This document shows positions 16,681 through 25,416 of a DNA stretch of 64,000 nucleotides, one piece after another; position 1 is the stretch's first letter; every line of letters begins with the position of its first letter. The stretch covers positions 1 to 64,000 of the forward strand of contig JAFWQQ010000001.1 of NCBI GenBank assembly GCA_017545165.1, read 5' to 3'. A model generated the notes under the pieces. It made no database searches. It worked only from the letters and a program-made list of their open reading frames with translations, and had not been told where the DNA came from. This DNA is from Oscillospiraceae bacterium. GTDB taxonomy: Bacteria; Bacillota; Clostridia; Oscillospirales; Oscillospiraceae. The position numbers and the translations under genes were made by a program.

Positions 16681-19600
16681 ATGAAAAAACGGATCCTCGC
16701 ATTTCTGCTGACCCTGTTCATGCTTGCAGCGCTGTTCCCGGCCGCCGCCCTTGCGGAGGGCCCGGCGGAAGCAGCCGAAAGCCCGGCGGAAGAGCCGGCG
16801 GAGGCCGCCGACGTCCCGGAAGAGGCCCCGGCGGAGGAAGAAGCGCCGGAGCCTGAGGAGGAGAGCGCAGACGAGCCGGCGGCCGAAACCTGCAAAGTGG
16901 ACATCTATATCGATCCCAGTTTGGATGCCGGCAACGCCTGGATCGTAGAGCCTCCCCCTTATTACGTGGGGCAGACCATCACCCTGAAGGCCGTGGCCTA
17001 CAGCGGCTACACCTTTATGTGGTGGGTGAACTACGAAACCGGCGAGAACTCCCATACCAGCACCTATCAGACGGTCCTGACGGGGGACTGCGAGTGGGAC
17101 GCGGTGTTCAAGAAGAACGGAGAGTACTTCATCTACATCAACAAGCCCTACGACCCGGATGGCGTCAACGGCCTTAAGGTGTCCCCGGATCTGCCCTCTT
17201 TCGCACCGGGCACCGAGATCACCCTGACCGCGCCTGCCATGAGTGGGCGCAGTACCGTCTATGAATACGGCGAGGATGTGGAAGGATCCGCTCTTTCGGT
17301 GGAATGGAACCGCATCCCCAACGGCGGCAACAAATTCAGCATGCCCGCCTGCGACATTTGGGTGCGCGCGCTGTACTCGGCCAATGTCTCGCTCAGTGTC
17401 GGCGCCGGCGGCACGGCGTCGCTGACGCCCGGCCCCTATTATGAGGACGACGTTGTAACGCTCACCGTGACCCCGAACAGCGGTTACATGATCGACTCGA
17501 TCTCGGGCATCCCCACGAATTATTCTGCCACGGAAAACACCGTTACCTTTACCATGGATGGCACCGACCTGAATATCTCAGTGACCTTCAAGAAGCTTCC
17601 CTCCACCACATACAACGTTGACTTTGTGGTGGTTCCGATCGGCTCCGGCACGCTGGAGGCCACTGCGAGCAACGGTCAGATCACCGCCACGGCCACACCC
17701 CTGGACGGTTATCATTTCTACGGCTGGGTGGACGCCAGCGGCAACACCCTCAGCCAGGACAACCCCTACGTCTTTACCCCCTGGCAGGACATGACGATTT
17801 ACGCGCTCTTCTATGTCCGCGTCTACGTGTATCCCAACATCGAACACGGCACGGTCAAGATTGAGAACGAAAAGACCCTCTATGCCAAGGGCGATGTCGT
17901 GACGCTGACGGCCACGCCTGAGGAAGGCTATGCGCTGGATTGCTTCATGGCCGGCGAGCTCCACGGCAACTCCGCTACCCTGACCAAGATCAGCGGCAAC
18001 AGCTTCACCATGCCGGCCAACGACATGGTGGTCTCGGCGAAGTTCGCCAAGCTCTACACCATCAGCGCCTCGGCCAATCCCACGGCGGGCGGCACGGTGG
18101 CCGGCGCGGGCGAGTATAAGGACGGCGCGACCGCTTCCCTCACCGCCACGCCCAAGAGCGGCTACGACTTCGTCAGCTGGACCGAGAACGGCTCGGTGGT
18201 CAGCACCATCGAGACCTACAGCTTCACCGTCTCGGGCGACAGGACCCTGGTGGCCAACTTCCAGCCGTCGTCCACGAAGTACACCATCAGCGCCTCCGCC
18301 AATCCCGCAGAGGGCGGCTCCGTCTCCGGCGCGGGCGAGTATGAGGAGGGCAAGACCGTCACCCTCATCGCCACGCCCAACGACAAATACAACTTTGTCA
18401 ACTGGACCGAGAACGGCTCGGTGGTCGCCACCAGCGCCAGCTACAGCTTCACCGCCTCCGCCAACCGGACCCTGGTCGCCAACTTCGAGTTGAAGCCTGC
18501 GGCGAAGTATACCATCAGCGCCTCCGCCAATCCCGCGGAGGGCGGCTCCGTCTCCGGCGCGGGCGAATATGAGGAGGGCAAGACCGTCACCCTCACCGCC
18601 ACGCCCAACGACGAATACCGCTTCGTCAACTGGACCGAGAACGCCACCGTGGTCGCCACCAGCGCCAGCTACAGCTTCACCGCCTCCGCCAACCGGACCT
18701 TGGTCGCCAACTTCGAGCTGGTGCCTGTGACGAAATACACCATCAGCGCCTCCGCCAATCCCGCGGAGGGCGGCTCCGTCTCCGGCGCTGGCGAATATGA
18801 GGAGGGCAAGACCGTCACCCTGACGGCCACGCCCAACAGCGGCTATAAGTTCGTCAACTGGACCGAGAACGGCACGGCGGTCAGCACCAGCGCTACCTAC
18901 AGCTTCACCGCCTCCGCCAATCGGACCCTGGTGGCCAACTTCAAGGAAGACGTCGTTGTGACCGAGTATGCCCTGTGGGTCGGCGGCGTGCGAGTGACCA
19001 GCGAGAACGCCGGGGACATCTTGGGCGACGGCACGGCGAAATTCGAGGGCGACGCCGCAAAGGGCACGCTGACCCTGACGAACGCCAACATCACCGGCTC
19101 AGCTTACGACGAGGAAACCAACTCCAGGGGAAATATCATCACCGGAAAATCAGATATGGAGCTTACCATCGTGCTCGTGGGCACGAACACGCTCAGCGGC
19201 TCGGCCAGCGGTATCAGTACAGATAACCGGCCAGGCACGATCATCACCGGCTCCGGCGCACTGACAGCCACCGGTTGGAACACGGCGATCAGCTGCTATT
19301 ACGGGCTTGTGATCGACGGGCCCACTGTTTGGGCCGAGGGTGACTACTTTGGCCTCTGGACCGCGCGCGGCGCCACGATCCGCGGCGGCAGCACAGTTAC
19401 GGGCAAGGGTTCTGATAGCATGGGAATCGTTTGCGGCGATTTGACGGTAACAGAGAACAGTACCTTAACTCTCGAGGGCGGAAAGTATACGATCTACTCC
19501 GACAACGAGCCGACCTTCGGCCTCGGCATCGGCATCCAGGAGACGACGCCCGAGGGCGGCGAAATCGGGACGTATTATAACAACGTCAATAGATTGATCT

Positions 19601-21573
19601 ACACCATTCTGGTCGACGGGGAGCCCGTGAAAAAGGCCGTCATCGGGCCGACGGCTCTGCCGGGAGTGCCCTATGTGGACGCCCAGGGCAACGATAAGGA
19701 GCCCGTGACGCAGTACACCGTCGTCTCCGCCGACAACAGATCCTGGAGTACCGGCTGGTACGTGGTCACGGAGGATACCCGGATCGACGGGCGCATCGGC
19801 GTCAGCGGCGACGTGCACCTGATCCTCTGCGACGGGGCGACACTGACCGCGGTCAACGGTATCAACGTGGGCGAGGGCAACGCCATCACCATCTGGCGGC
19901 AGAAAGGCGCTTCCGGTGCCTTGACGATCAACGGAGCAGGCGCTCGCGAAGCCGGCCTGGGCGGCAACTATCGTCAAAACGCCGGCACGATCACCATCAA
20001 CGGCGGCAATCTCAATGTAACCAACGGAGTGTATGGCGCGGCCATCGGTGGAGGCGAAGCCGGCGCCGGCGGCACGATCACCATCAACGGCGGCTCGGTT
20101 ACGGCCAGATGCCAATACAGCATGGGCGCGGGCATCGGCGGCGGCGGAAGCTATGGCGCCGGCGGCACAATCACCATCAACGGCGGTACGGTTACAGCCC
20201 AGGGTGGAGAAGGCGGAGCCGGCATCGGCGGCGGCCGTTATGGCGCCGGCGGCACGATCACCATCAACGGCGGTACCGTTACGGCCAACGGCGGCAGAGT
20301 TGCCGCTGGTATTGGCGGCGGATCTGATGGCGCCGGCGGCACGATCACCATCAACGGCGGAACAGTCACGGCTAAGGGCGGAGACGCCGGAGCCGGCATT
20401 GGCGGAGGAAACTTTGGTCCGGGCGGCAACATCACCATTAACGGCGGCACGGTTATGGCCGACGGAGGAAATGCAAGGGCCATCGGCCGCGGCAGAAATA
20501 CAGCAGATGCCGACGAGGCCGAGCTGTTGATCTATGGCGAGGCCATGGTCACCGCAGGCCAGAACGCGGACAGCGCCAAGAAGGTCTTGGCAGCCAAGCG
20601 CGTCACCGCCTGCCAGGAAAATGACTACGCAAAGATCGAACCCTGCACCCATCCGAACGGTCCCGACAACTGCATCTGGTGTGACGAAAACGCGGAATTC
20701 TCCATGGTATACGGCAAGAGCCTGAGCCTGAAGGGCAAGATCGCGCTGAATGTGTATCTGATCCTGCCGGAGTCCGTCACCGCGGATCCCGACGCCTATG
20801 TCATCTTCGGTGAGGAGAAGCTTCCGGTCTCCTCTGCCAGGACCGTCGTTCAGGGGGACCAGACCTGCCATATCTTCACGGTTTCCGTGAAGTTCGCCCA
20901 GCTCACCGAGAAGTACACGGTGCGTCTCTACAACGGCGAGGGTGAGCTTCTGCCCTTGTTCGACAAACAGCTCAACGATTGCACCGAGACCGGCTGCAGC
21001 TTCTGCGCCCAGGATTACATTGAGCAGGTCCGCGCCACCGGCGAGGATGCCCAGCTCCTGGCTCTGGTCAACGCCCTGTCCGACCTGGGCAGCCTTGCGC
21101 AGCTCCAGTTCCATTACAACGAGGACGATCGGGTCGAGGTCTTGGGCGACCTGAGCGCGATCACCGCCGACTCTGTCAGCGCCTATGCGCCGGTGATCAG
21201 CTCCAAGGCCGGCACGGGCATCAGCTACTACGGCTCCAGCCTGCTGCTGACCGACGACACCACGATCCGCCACTACTTCATCGTCAAGGGCGATCTCTCG
21301 CAGTTCACCTTCAAGGTAGACGGCAAGACCGTGCAGCCGGTGAAAAAAGGCAGCTACTACTACATTGAGATCAGCAATATTGTCGCCAAGGATCTGGACA
21401 AGAGCTTCCACGTGGAGGTCTTCAGCGGCTCGCGCGTGATCATCAGCCTGGACTACTGCGCCCTCAGCTATGTCTGGAAGAACCTCAGCAAGGGCGGCGA
21501 CGACACGCTCCTCAGCCTGCTGAAAGCCCTGACGCTCTACAACCAGGCGGCAAACGCCTATTTCGGCTCCTAA
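16681..21573 (+). CDS. Large secreted repeat protein (divergent InlB-type and beta-helix repeats)
   Basis: This 1630-aa secreted protein has a clear signal peptide (KKRILAFLLTLFMLAALFPAAALA) followed by a highly acidic 45-residue stretch of Ala/Glu/Pro repeats. Residues of about 75-455 hold degenerate beta-repeat domains. Next come four tandem copies of about 75 residues (nt 18055-18950) of the divergent InlB B-repeat type. A module shared with the preceding protein follows (EYALWVGGVRVTSENAGDIL, nt about 18964), and then a glycine-rich beta-helix with six GGTITINGGTV units (nt about 19985-20470). The C-terminal about 330 residues have no recognised family. There is no LPXTG-like signal, no transmembrane tail and no S-layer-type repeat, so the mode of surface retention is unknown. 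Adhesion or a structural role is inferred. Confidence 0.85.
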   Translation: MKKRILAFLLTLFMLAALFPAAALAEGPAEAAESPAEEPAEAADVPEEAPAEEEAPEPEEESADEPAAETCKVDIYIDPSLDAGNAWIVEPPPYYVGQTITLKAVAYSGYTFMWWVNYETGENSHTSTYQTVLTGDCEWDAVFKKNGEYFIYINKPYDPDGVNGLKVSPDLPSFAPGTEITLTAPAMSGRSTVYEYGEDVEGSALSVEWNRIPNGGNKFSMPACDIWVRALYSANVSLSVGAGGTASLTPGPYYEDDVVTLTVTPNSGYMIDSISGIPTNYSATENTVTFTMDGTDLNISVTFKKLPSTTYNVDFVVVPIGSGTLEATASNGQITATATPLDGYHFYGWVDASGNTLSQDNPYVFTPWQDMTIYALFYVRVYVYPNIEHGTVKIENEKTLYAKGDVVTLTATPEEGYALDCFMAGELHGNSATLTKISGNSFTMPANDMVVSAKFAKLYTISASANPTAGGTVAGAGEYKDGATASLTATPKSGYDFVSWTENGSVVSTIETYSFTVSGDRTLVANFQPSSTKYTISASANPAEGGSVSGAGEYEEGKTVTLIATPNDKYNFVNWTENGSVVATSASYSFTASANRTLVANFELKPAAKYTISASANPAEGGSVSGAGEYEEGKTVTLTATPNDEYRFVNWTENATVVATSASYSFTASANRTLVANFELVPVTKYTISASANPAEGGSVSGAGEYEEGKTVTLTATPNSGYKFVNWTENGTAVSTSATYSFTASANRTLVANFKEDVVVTEYALWVGGVRVTSENAGDILGDGTAKFEGDAAKGTLTLTNANITGSAYDEETNSRGNIITGKSDMELTIVLVGTNTLSGSASGISTDNRPGTIITGSGALTATGWNTAISCYYGLVIDGPTVWAEGDYFGLWTARGATIRGGSTVTGKGSDSMGIVCGDLTVTENSTLTLEGGKYTIYSDNEPTFGLGIGIQETTPEGGEIGTYYNNVNRLIYTILVDGEPVKKAVIGPTALPGVPYVDAQGNDKEPVTQYTVVSADNRSWSTGWYVVTEDTRIDGRIGVSGDVHLILCDGATLTAVNGINVGEGNAITIWRQKGASGALTINGAGAREAGLGGNYRQNAGTITINGGNLNVTNGVYGAAIGGGEAGAGGTITINGGSVTARCQYSMGAGIGGGGSYGAGGTITINGGTVTAQGGEGGAGIGGGRYGAGGTITINGGTVTANGGRVAAGIGGGSDGAGGTITINGGTVTAKGGDAGAGIGGGNFGPGGNITINGGTVMADGGNARAIGRGRNTADADEAELLIYGEAMVTAGQNADSAKKVLAAKRVTACQENDYAKIEPCTHPNGPDNCIWCDENAEFSMVYGKSLSLKGKIALNVYLILPESVTADPDAYVIFGEEKLPVSSARTVVQGDQTCHIFTVSVKFAQLTEKYTVRLYNGEGELLPLFDKQLNDCTETGCSFCAQDYIEQVRATGEDAQLLALVNALSDLGSLAQLQFHYNEDDRVEVLGDLSAITADSVSAYAPVISSKAGTGISYYGSSLLLTDDTTIRHYFIVKGDLSQFTFKVDGKTVQPVKKGSYYYIEISNIVAKDLDKSFHVEVFSGSRVIISLDYCALSYVWKNLSKGGDDTLLSLLKALTLYNQAANAYFGS
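18055..18950 (+). repeat. Four tandem coding repeats of about 225-228 bp
   Basis: Copies begin at 18055, 18280, 18508 and 18736, each starting with a codon string for YTISASANP and ending near LVANF. Copies two to four are nearly identical at the DNA level, indicating recent duplication or ongoing homogenisation. Copy one has diverged (GGTVAGAGEYKDG against GGSVSGAGEYEEG). Confidence 0.9.
19985..20470 (+). repeat. Six coding repeats with a GGTITINGG core
   Basis: About 27-residue units repeat the motif GTITINGGTVTA followed by GAGIGGG. The regular spacing and glycine turns fit a parallel beta-helix or beta-roll. The DNA repeats are similar enough to recombine. Confidence 0.85.
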
Positions 21574-21629
21574 TCCCCGGGTCCCCTATTCTTCCGGGAA
21601 AAGGGAAATGTACCCATCCTGCAATATGC

Positions 21630-21667
21630 AGCGCCCCCGAAAGCCTCAGCTTTCGGGGGCGCTGTTT
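21630..21667. terminator. Bidirectional terminator between converging genes
   Basis: A perfect 15-bp stem (21630-21644 with 21649-21663) with loop CTCA and GTTTTG after it. It separates the surface-protein gene from coaBC, which runs the other way. Confidence 0.85.
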
Positions 21668-21691
21668 TGTGATTATCTTTCTTTCAAAAGC

Positions 21692-22879
21692 TCAGTTTTC
21701 CAGGATCGCGTCCAGCAGGGCGTCGGCGGCGGCATCCTTGGACATGAGGGGCAGCTCCTTCTCCCCTGCCGCCGTGATGAGGGTGAGGACGTTGGTGTCC
21801 ACCCCAAAGCCGGCGCCGGCCACCTTCACATTGTTGGCGGCCACCATGTCCAGATTCTTCTTCTCCAGCTTTTTCCGGGAGTTTTCCAGCAGATTCTCCG
21901 TCTCCATGGAGAAGCCGCAGAGGAACTGGCCGGGTCGCTTGTTCTTCCCCAGGGTCCCCAGGATGTCCAGGGTCCGCTCCAGGGGCAGGGCCAGGTCCCC
22001 GTCCTTCTTCTTGATCTTGTTGTCCGCCACCTGGGCCGGCCGGTAGTCCGCCACGGCGGCGGCCTTGATGATGATGTCCATCTCCGGGGCCCGGGCGGTC
22101 ACGGCCTCATACATCTCCTGGGCGGACTCCACGTCCACGATCTCCACATAGCCGGGCCGGGGCAGGCTGGTGGGGCCGGAGACCAGGGTCACCTCCGCGC
22201 CCCGGCGGGCGGCAGCCCGGGCAACGGCGTAGCCCATGCGGCCGGAGGAGCGGTTGGTGAGATAGCGCACCGGGTCCAGGGCCTCCCGGGTGGGACCGGC
22301 GGTGACCAGGACCTTTTTGCCCTGCAGATCCTTCTCGTGGGCCACGGCGTGCAGAACGCTTTCCAGCAGCGCCTCAGGCTCCGGCAGCTTCCCCTTGCCC
22401 ACGGCCCCGCAGGCCAGGCGGCCCTCGGCGGGCTCGATCACTTCCCAGCCGTAGCGCCGCAGGGCCTCCAGATTGTCCCGGGTCACCGGGTTTTCGTACA
22501 TCTTCGTGTTCATGGCCGGGGCGATGAGCTTGGGGCAGTCGCAGGCCAGCACGGTCGTCGTCAGCATATCGTCCGCCAGGCCGTGGGCAAGCTTTGCCGC
22601 GACATTGGCCGTGGCCGGGGCGATGAGCACCAGGTCCGCCCGGTCCGCCACGGCGATGTGCTCCACGCTGTGGGTGAAATTGCGGTCAAAGGTATCGGTC
22701 AGGGCCTTTTTGCCGGTGAGCTGCTCGAAGGTCAGGGGCGTGACGAACTTGGTCGCGTTCTCCGTCATGATGACCTGCACCTCGGCGTGCTGCTTGACCA
22801 GGAGAGAGGCCAAAGCCGCTGCCTTGTAGCAGGCGATGCCGCCGGTGACGCCCAGAACGATGAATTTTCCCTTCAGCAT
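21692..22879 (-). CDS. coaBC: Bifunctional phosphopantothenoylcysteine decarboxylase / phosphopantothenate-cysteine ligase
   Basis: This 395-aa enzyme carries out two consecutive steps of coenzyme A synthesis. The N-terminal flavoprotein decarboxylase half has VTGGIACYKAAAL, active-site His74 in SVEHIAVAD and the PAMNTKMYENP motif. The C-terminal synthetase half begins KKVLVTAGPTREALDPVRYL and has NRSSGRMGYAVA. I chose the ATG at 22879 because AGGAGG lies 8 bases upstream. It is divergent from the ECF transporter-coaX operon, so the pantothenate-to-CoA genes are grouped around one intergenic region. Confidence 0.97.
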   Translation of the reverse strand: MLKGKFIVLGVTGGIACYKAAALASLLVKQHAEVQVIMTENATKFVTPLTFEQLTGKKALTDTFDRNFTHSVEHIAVADRADLVLIAPATANVAAKLAHGLADDMLTTTVLACDCPKLIAPAMNTKMYENPVTRDNLEALRRYGWEVIEPAEGRLACGAVGKGKLPEPEALLESVLHAVAHEKDLQGKKVLVTAGPTREALDPVRYLTNRSSGRMGYAVARAAARRGAEVTLVSGPTSLPRPGYVEIVDVESAQEMYEAVTARAPEMDIIIKAAAVADYRPAQVADNKIKKKDGDLALPLERTLDILGTLGKNKRPGQFLCGFSMETENLLENSRKKLEKKNLDMVAANNVKVAGAGFGVDTNVLTLITAAGEKELPLMSKDAAADALLDAILEN

Positions 22880-22913
22880 GGAACATTCCTCCTCAAAAAC
22901 CGTCTTTTGTACC

Positions 22914-22941
22914 ACTATATCACAAAAGGCCGGATTTGCAA
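22914..22941 (-). promoter_or_regulatory. Promoter of coaBC
   Basis: Minus strand TTGCAA (22936-22941), 16 bases, TATAGT (22914-22919), with a TG just upstream of the -10 box. Confidence 0.55.
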
Positions 22942-22986
22942 GCGAAACACCCCGGGACGTCCCCCGGGAAATCCTTCAAAAAATGG

Positions 22987-23015
22987 TTGCATCCCCGGCG
23001 TCTTTGCGATATAAT
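22987..23015 (+). promoter_or_regulatory. Promoter of the ECF S-component / coaX operon
   Basis: TTGCAT (22987-22992), a 17-base spacer and a perfect TATAAT (23010-23015). Transcription should start near 23021, exactly at the base of the predicted leader structure. Confidence 0.7.
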
Positions 23016-23020
23016 GCCCA

Positions 23021-23121
23021 CGGCGGCGAGAGAAGCCGGTCCCCTGTACCCCCGCGGACAGGAGGACGAAAGGCAGAGGCGCGCCGCCGCAGTCTGACGC
23101 AGTGTATCCGGCAGAGCCGGA
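23021..23121 (+). promoter_or_regulatory. Structured 5' leader, candidate cis-regulatory RNA
   Basis: The predicted transcript starts with an outer 8-bp stem (23021-23028 with 23082-23089). It encloses a hairpin: GCC/GGC (23035-23037 with 23072-23074), GTCC/GGAC (39-42 with 64-67), a bulged A at 23063, then CCTGT/ACAGG (43-47 with 58-62). A short TCCGG/CCGGA hairpin follows at 23107-23121, just before the AGGAGG of the S-component gene. Purine-rich AGAGAA and GAAA segments stay unpaired in the junction. I cannot match it to a riboswitch class. The pan motif is known upstream of pantothenate genes, but I do not see its two-bulged-A hairpin clearly. Confidence 0.45.
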
Positions 23122-23145
23122 ACGCAAGCAAGGAGGTAATTGCAT

Positions 23146-23835
23146 ATGGAAAGAAGATCTTATGCGCCGGTTTTCGACGCGCGCACCATCGCCGAGTACG
23201 CCGTGTTCATCGCCATCATTCTCGCCATGCGGATCATGGGCCTGTCCATGATTCCGGTGGGTCCGCTGAAAATGACGCTGACCATGGTCCCCATCGCCAT
23301 CGGGGCCATGCTGCTGGGCCCTCTGGGCGGCGCGATCCTGGGCATGGTCTTCGGCTTTACCAGTCTTTACGACGCCATGACCGGCGCCTCCGCCATGACT
23401 GGCTTTTTCTTTCAGGTCAGTCCCTTTCTCACCTTTCTGCTGTGTGTCGGCACCCGCATCCTAGTGGGCGCTGCCACGGGCTGGCTCTTCCAGCTGTTCC
23501 GGAAACTGGACCCCAAACGGATCTGGTGCTGGTTTGCCGGCGGGCTCGCCGCCCCCATGCTGAACACCATCCTGTTCATGGGCTTCATCGTGCTGGTGTT
23601 CTATCAGACGGAATTCGTGCAGAAAATGGTGGCTGACAAGGGCGCCGTCAACCCCCTGATGTTCGTGATCCTCGTGGTGGGCGTCCAGGGCCTGGTGGAG
23701 TGGCTCACCGGGCTCGTCATTGCCGGCGGCGTTGCCAAGGCCGTGGCCCGGGCCCTGAAGCGGGACGGGCAGGAGCCGGCAAGGCCCGCCGTTCCAGCCC
23801 CTGCGGCAGAAAAGAAAGTGGAGGATGAAGCGTGA
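23146..23835 (+). CDS. ECF transporter S component, probably for pantothenate
   Basis: This 229-aa membrane protein has about six hydrophobic segments and the S-component pattern: an N-terminal IAEYAVFIAIILAMRIMGLSMIP, VGPLKMTLTMVPIAIGAMLLGPLGGAILGMVFGF, and a hydrophilic tail. It would bind the vitamin and work with a shared EcfAAT module encoded elsewhere. The ATG at 23146 follows AGGAGG by 9 bases. It overlaps coaX by 4 bp, and its neighbours are all CoA-synthesis genes, so pantothenate is the most likely substrate (PanT-like). The substrate is inferred from context. Confidence 0.85.
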   Translation: MERRSYAPVFDARTIAEYAVFIAIILAMRIMGLSMIPVGPLKMTLTMVPIAIGAMLLGPLGGAILGMVFGFTSLYDAMTGASAMTGFFFQVSPFLTFLLCVGTRILVGAATGWLFQLFRKLDPKRIWCWFAGGLAAPMLNTILFMGFIVLVFYQTEFVQKMVADKGAVNPLMFVILVVGVQGLVEWLTGLVIAGGVAKAVARALKRDGQEPARPAVPAPAAEKKVEDEA

Positions 23836-24608
23836 TCTTAGCCATTGACGTCGGCAATACCAACATCGTTCTCGGCGGCATCGAGGACGGGACGCAGGTC
23901 TTCTCCTCCCGTCTGGCCAGCGACCGGAACAAGACCTTTGACCAGTACGCCCTGGACATTCAGGGCATCCTCACCATGCACAAGGTGGACATCTCCCGGA
24001 TCGAGGGGGGCATCCTCTCCTCCGTGGTCCCCTATCTGCAGACCGTGATCCCCCAGGCGGTGAAGCTCCTGACCGGCGTGGACCTGATGGTGGTGGGCCC
24101 CGGCATCAAAACCGGGCTCAACATCCGCATGGACGATCCGGGCACCGTGGGCAGCGACCTGATCGTGGGCGCCGTGGCCGCCCGGGCCAAGTACCCCGCC
24201 CCCATCGCCATCGTGGACATGGGCACCGCCACCACCGTCTCCGTCATCGCGGAAAACGGGGCCTATATCGGCGGCATGATCATCCCCGGGCTCTGGGTCT
24301 CGGTGAACGCCCTGTCCGCCAAGGCCGCCCAGCTGCCCTATATCGACCTGGCCGGCCCCGCCAAGCTCTTCGGCACCAACACCGTGGACTGCATGCGCTC
24401 CGGCGCCGTCATCGGCTGCGCCGCCATGCTGGACGGGATCCTCGACCGGATGGAGGAGGAGCTGGGCAAGCCCGTCAGCGCAGTGCTCACCGGCGGCGTC
24501 AGCCCCATGATCGTCCCCCACTGCAGGCACAAGTTCCACCTGGAGCCGGATATCCTCATTGACGGCCTGCAGATCCTTTACGAAAAGAACAAAAACGGCA
24601 GGGCCTGA
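23832..24608 (+). CDS. coaX: Type III pantothenate kinase
   Basis: This 258-aa enzyme phosphorylates pantothenate, the first committed step to CoA. It has the ASKHA-fold motifs: DVGNTNIVLG (6-15), GPGIKTGLNIRMDDPGTVGSDLI and IVDMGTATTVSVI. The C-terminal VLTGGVSPMI is also typical. The start is a GTG overlapping the transporter stop by 4 bp. Type III kinases need a monovalent cation and are not feedback-inhibited by CoA, which makes control at the leader RNA attractive (inference). Confidence 0.97.
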   Translation: MILAIDVGNTNIVLGGIEDGTQVFSSRLASDRNKTFDQYALDIQGILTMHKVDISRIEGGILSSVVPYLQTVIPQAVKLLTGVDLMVVGPGIKTGLNIRMDDPGTVGSDLIVGAVAARAKYPAPIAIVDMGTATTVSVIAENGAYIGGMIIPGLWVSVNALSAKAAQLPYIDLAGPAKLFGTNTVDCMRSGAVIGCAAMLDGILDRMEEELGKPVSAVLTGGVSPMIVPHCRHKFHLEPDILIDGLQILYEKNKNGRA

Positions 24609-24627
24609 GGCCGTGCCCGAAACGCAC

Positions 24628-24656
24628 AAGGGAGCTTCGAAAGAAGCTCCCTTCAG
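24628..24656 (+). terminator. Hairpin terminator after coaX
   Basis: A perfect 11-bp stem (24628-24638 with 24643-24653) closed by a GAAA tetraloop. It ends where the following inverted-repeat element begins. Confidence 0.65.
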
Positions 24657-24975
24657 TTTGTCAAAAAAGTCCTTTGGGGATTTTTTTGACTGCGCTTCCC
24701 CGCCGAGCATTTTGGCCGTACACAAAATGCTATTTTCGAAAAGCCTTGCAAAACAAGGCTTTTCGAGCGGCGGGCTATTGTATTCGAGAACTGCGCTTTG
24801 CCGCTGCCTGTGGCAGATACAGGCAAAGTGCAGTTTCCGCAGCCGCGCCATTGGCGGGCCGTCGCGTAGCAGGCCCGGGAATGGCAATGCGGCAAGGCGA
24901 GCAAGGGGCCTTGCCCCCTCGAGCTCCCCCGCTGCTCTGTCATCTGACGCTGTAGCGGGGTTTTTTGACAGTCTG
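24654..24975. repeat. Hairpin-rich, MITE-like element with terminal inverted repeats
   Basis: The ends are inverted copies of each other: CAGTTTGTCAAAAAA at 24654-24668 and TTTTTTGACAGTCTG at 24961-24975 (13 of 15 match). The interior has no credible gene and is mostly paired. Stems are 24706-24714/24723-24731 (9 bp), 24737-24748/24754-24765 (12 bp), 24789-24802/24822-24835 (14 bp, one wobble), 24847-24851/24881-24885 with 24856-24860/24872-24876, and CCCCGCT/AGCGGGG (24927-24933/24954-24960) followed by TTTTTT. It could be a non-autonomous mobile unit, a structured RNA, or both. Confidence 0.55.
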
Positions 24976-24976
24976 A

Positions 24977-25009
24977 GGCACTCTGCGAGCTGCAGAGTGC
25001 CGTTTTTTT
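24977..25009 (+). terminator. Rho-independent terminator
   Basis: A perfect 10-bp stem (24977-24986 with 24992-25001), loop GAGCT, then G and seven T. It directly follows the right end of the hairpin element. Confidence 0.85.
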
Positions 25010-25073
25010 ATGTGGAAAAATCCGTGGTGATGATGTATAATAAACTACTTAATTTTGCGGGGTGTTTAGCACG

Positions 25074-25391
25074 ATGATAGTCGGCTTTGTTGTTTGCATG
25101 ATTGTGGGTCTTCTATGCGTTGTGATGGGCCTGTTGCTTTGGAAAAAGCAGATGATCTCTCTTGTACATGACTATCACCATAAGAATGTGCAGAAATCAG
25201 ATGTACCCGCCTATACACGCCACATGGGGATCGGGCTTCTCCTGATAGGTGTTGGTACTTGTCTCACCGGAATTATCAATCTCGCATTTCAAACCGGCAC
25301 AGGATGGATCGCGTTCGGCATCGGCTTTTTTGCTGGTATTGGATTGATGATCAAAGCGCAGATGAAATATAACGGGTCCTTGTTTAGCTGA
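25074..25391 (+). CDS. DUF3784 family small membrane protein
   Basis: This 105-aa protein has three hydrophobic segments. It has the DUF3784 pattern: WKKQMISLVHDYHHKNVQKSDVPAYTRHMG after the first helix, a glycine-rich second helix, and the C-terminal KAQMKYNGSLFS. The function is unknown. I prefer the ATG at 25074, preceded by GGGGTG, over the upstream GTG at 25062. A TATAAT box lies at 25036-25041 without a good -35. Base composition here is lower in G+C than in the coaX region, marking the start of the patchy segment. Confidence 0.75.
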   Translation: MIVGFVVCMIVGLLCVVMGLLLWKKQMISLVHDYHHKNVQKSDVPAYTRHMGIGLLLIGVGTCLTGIINLAFQTGTGWIAFGIGFFAGIGLMIKAQMKYNGSLFS

Positions 25392-25416
25392 TTTCCCAGA
25401 GTATCCCCTTCACCCT

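Noticed and set aside
18055..18950. Regular DNA repeats that could be taken for a CRISPR array
   Set aside because: The repeats are about 226 bp, in frame and encode a protein domain. There are no short repeats with unique spacers anywhere in the window.
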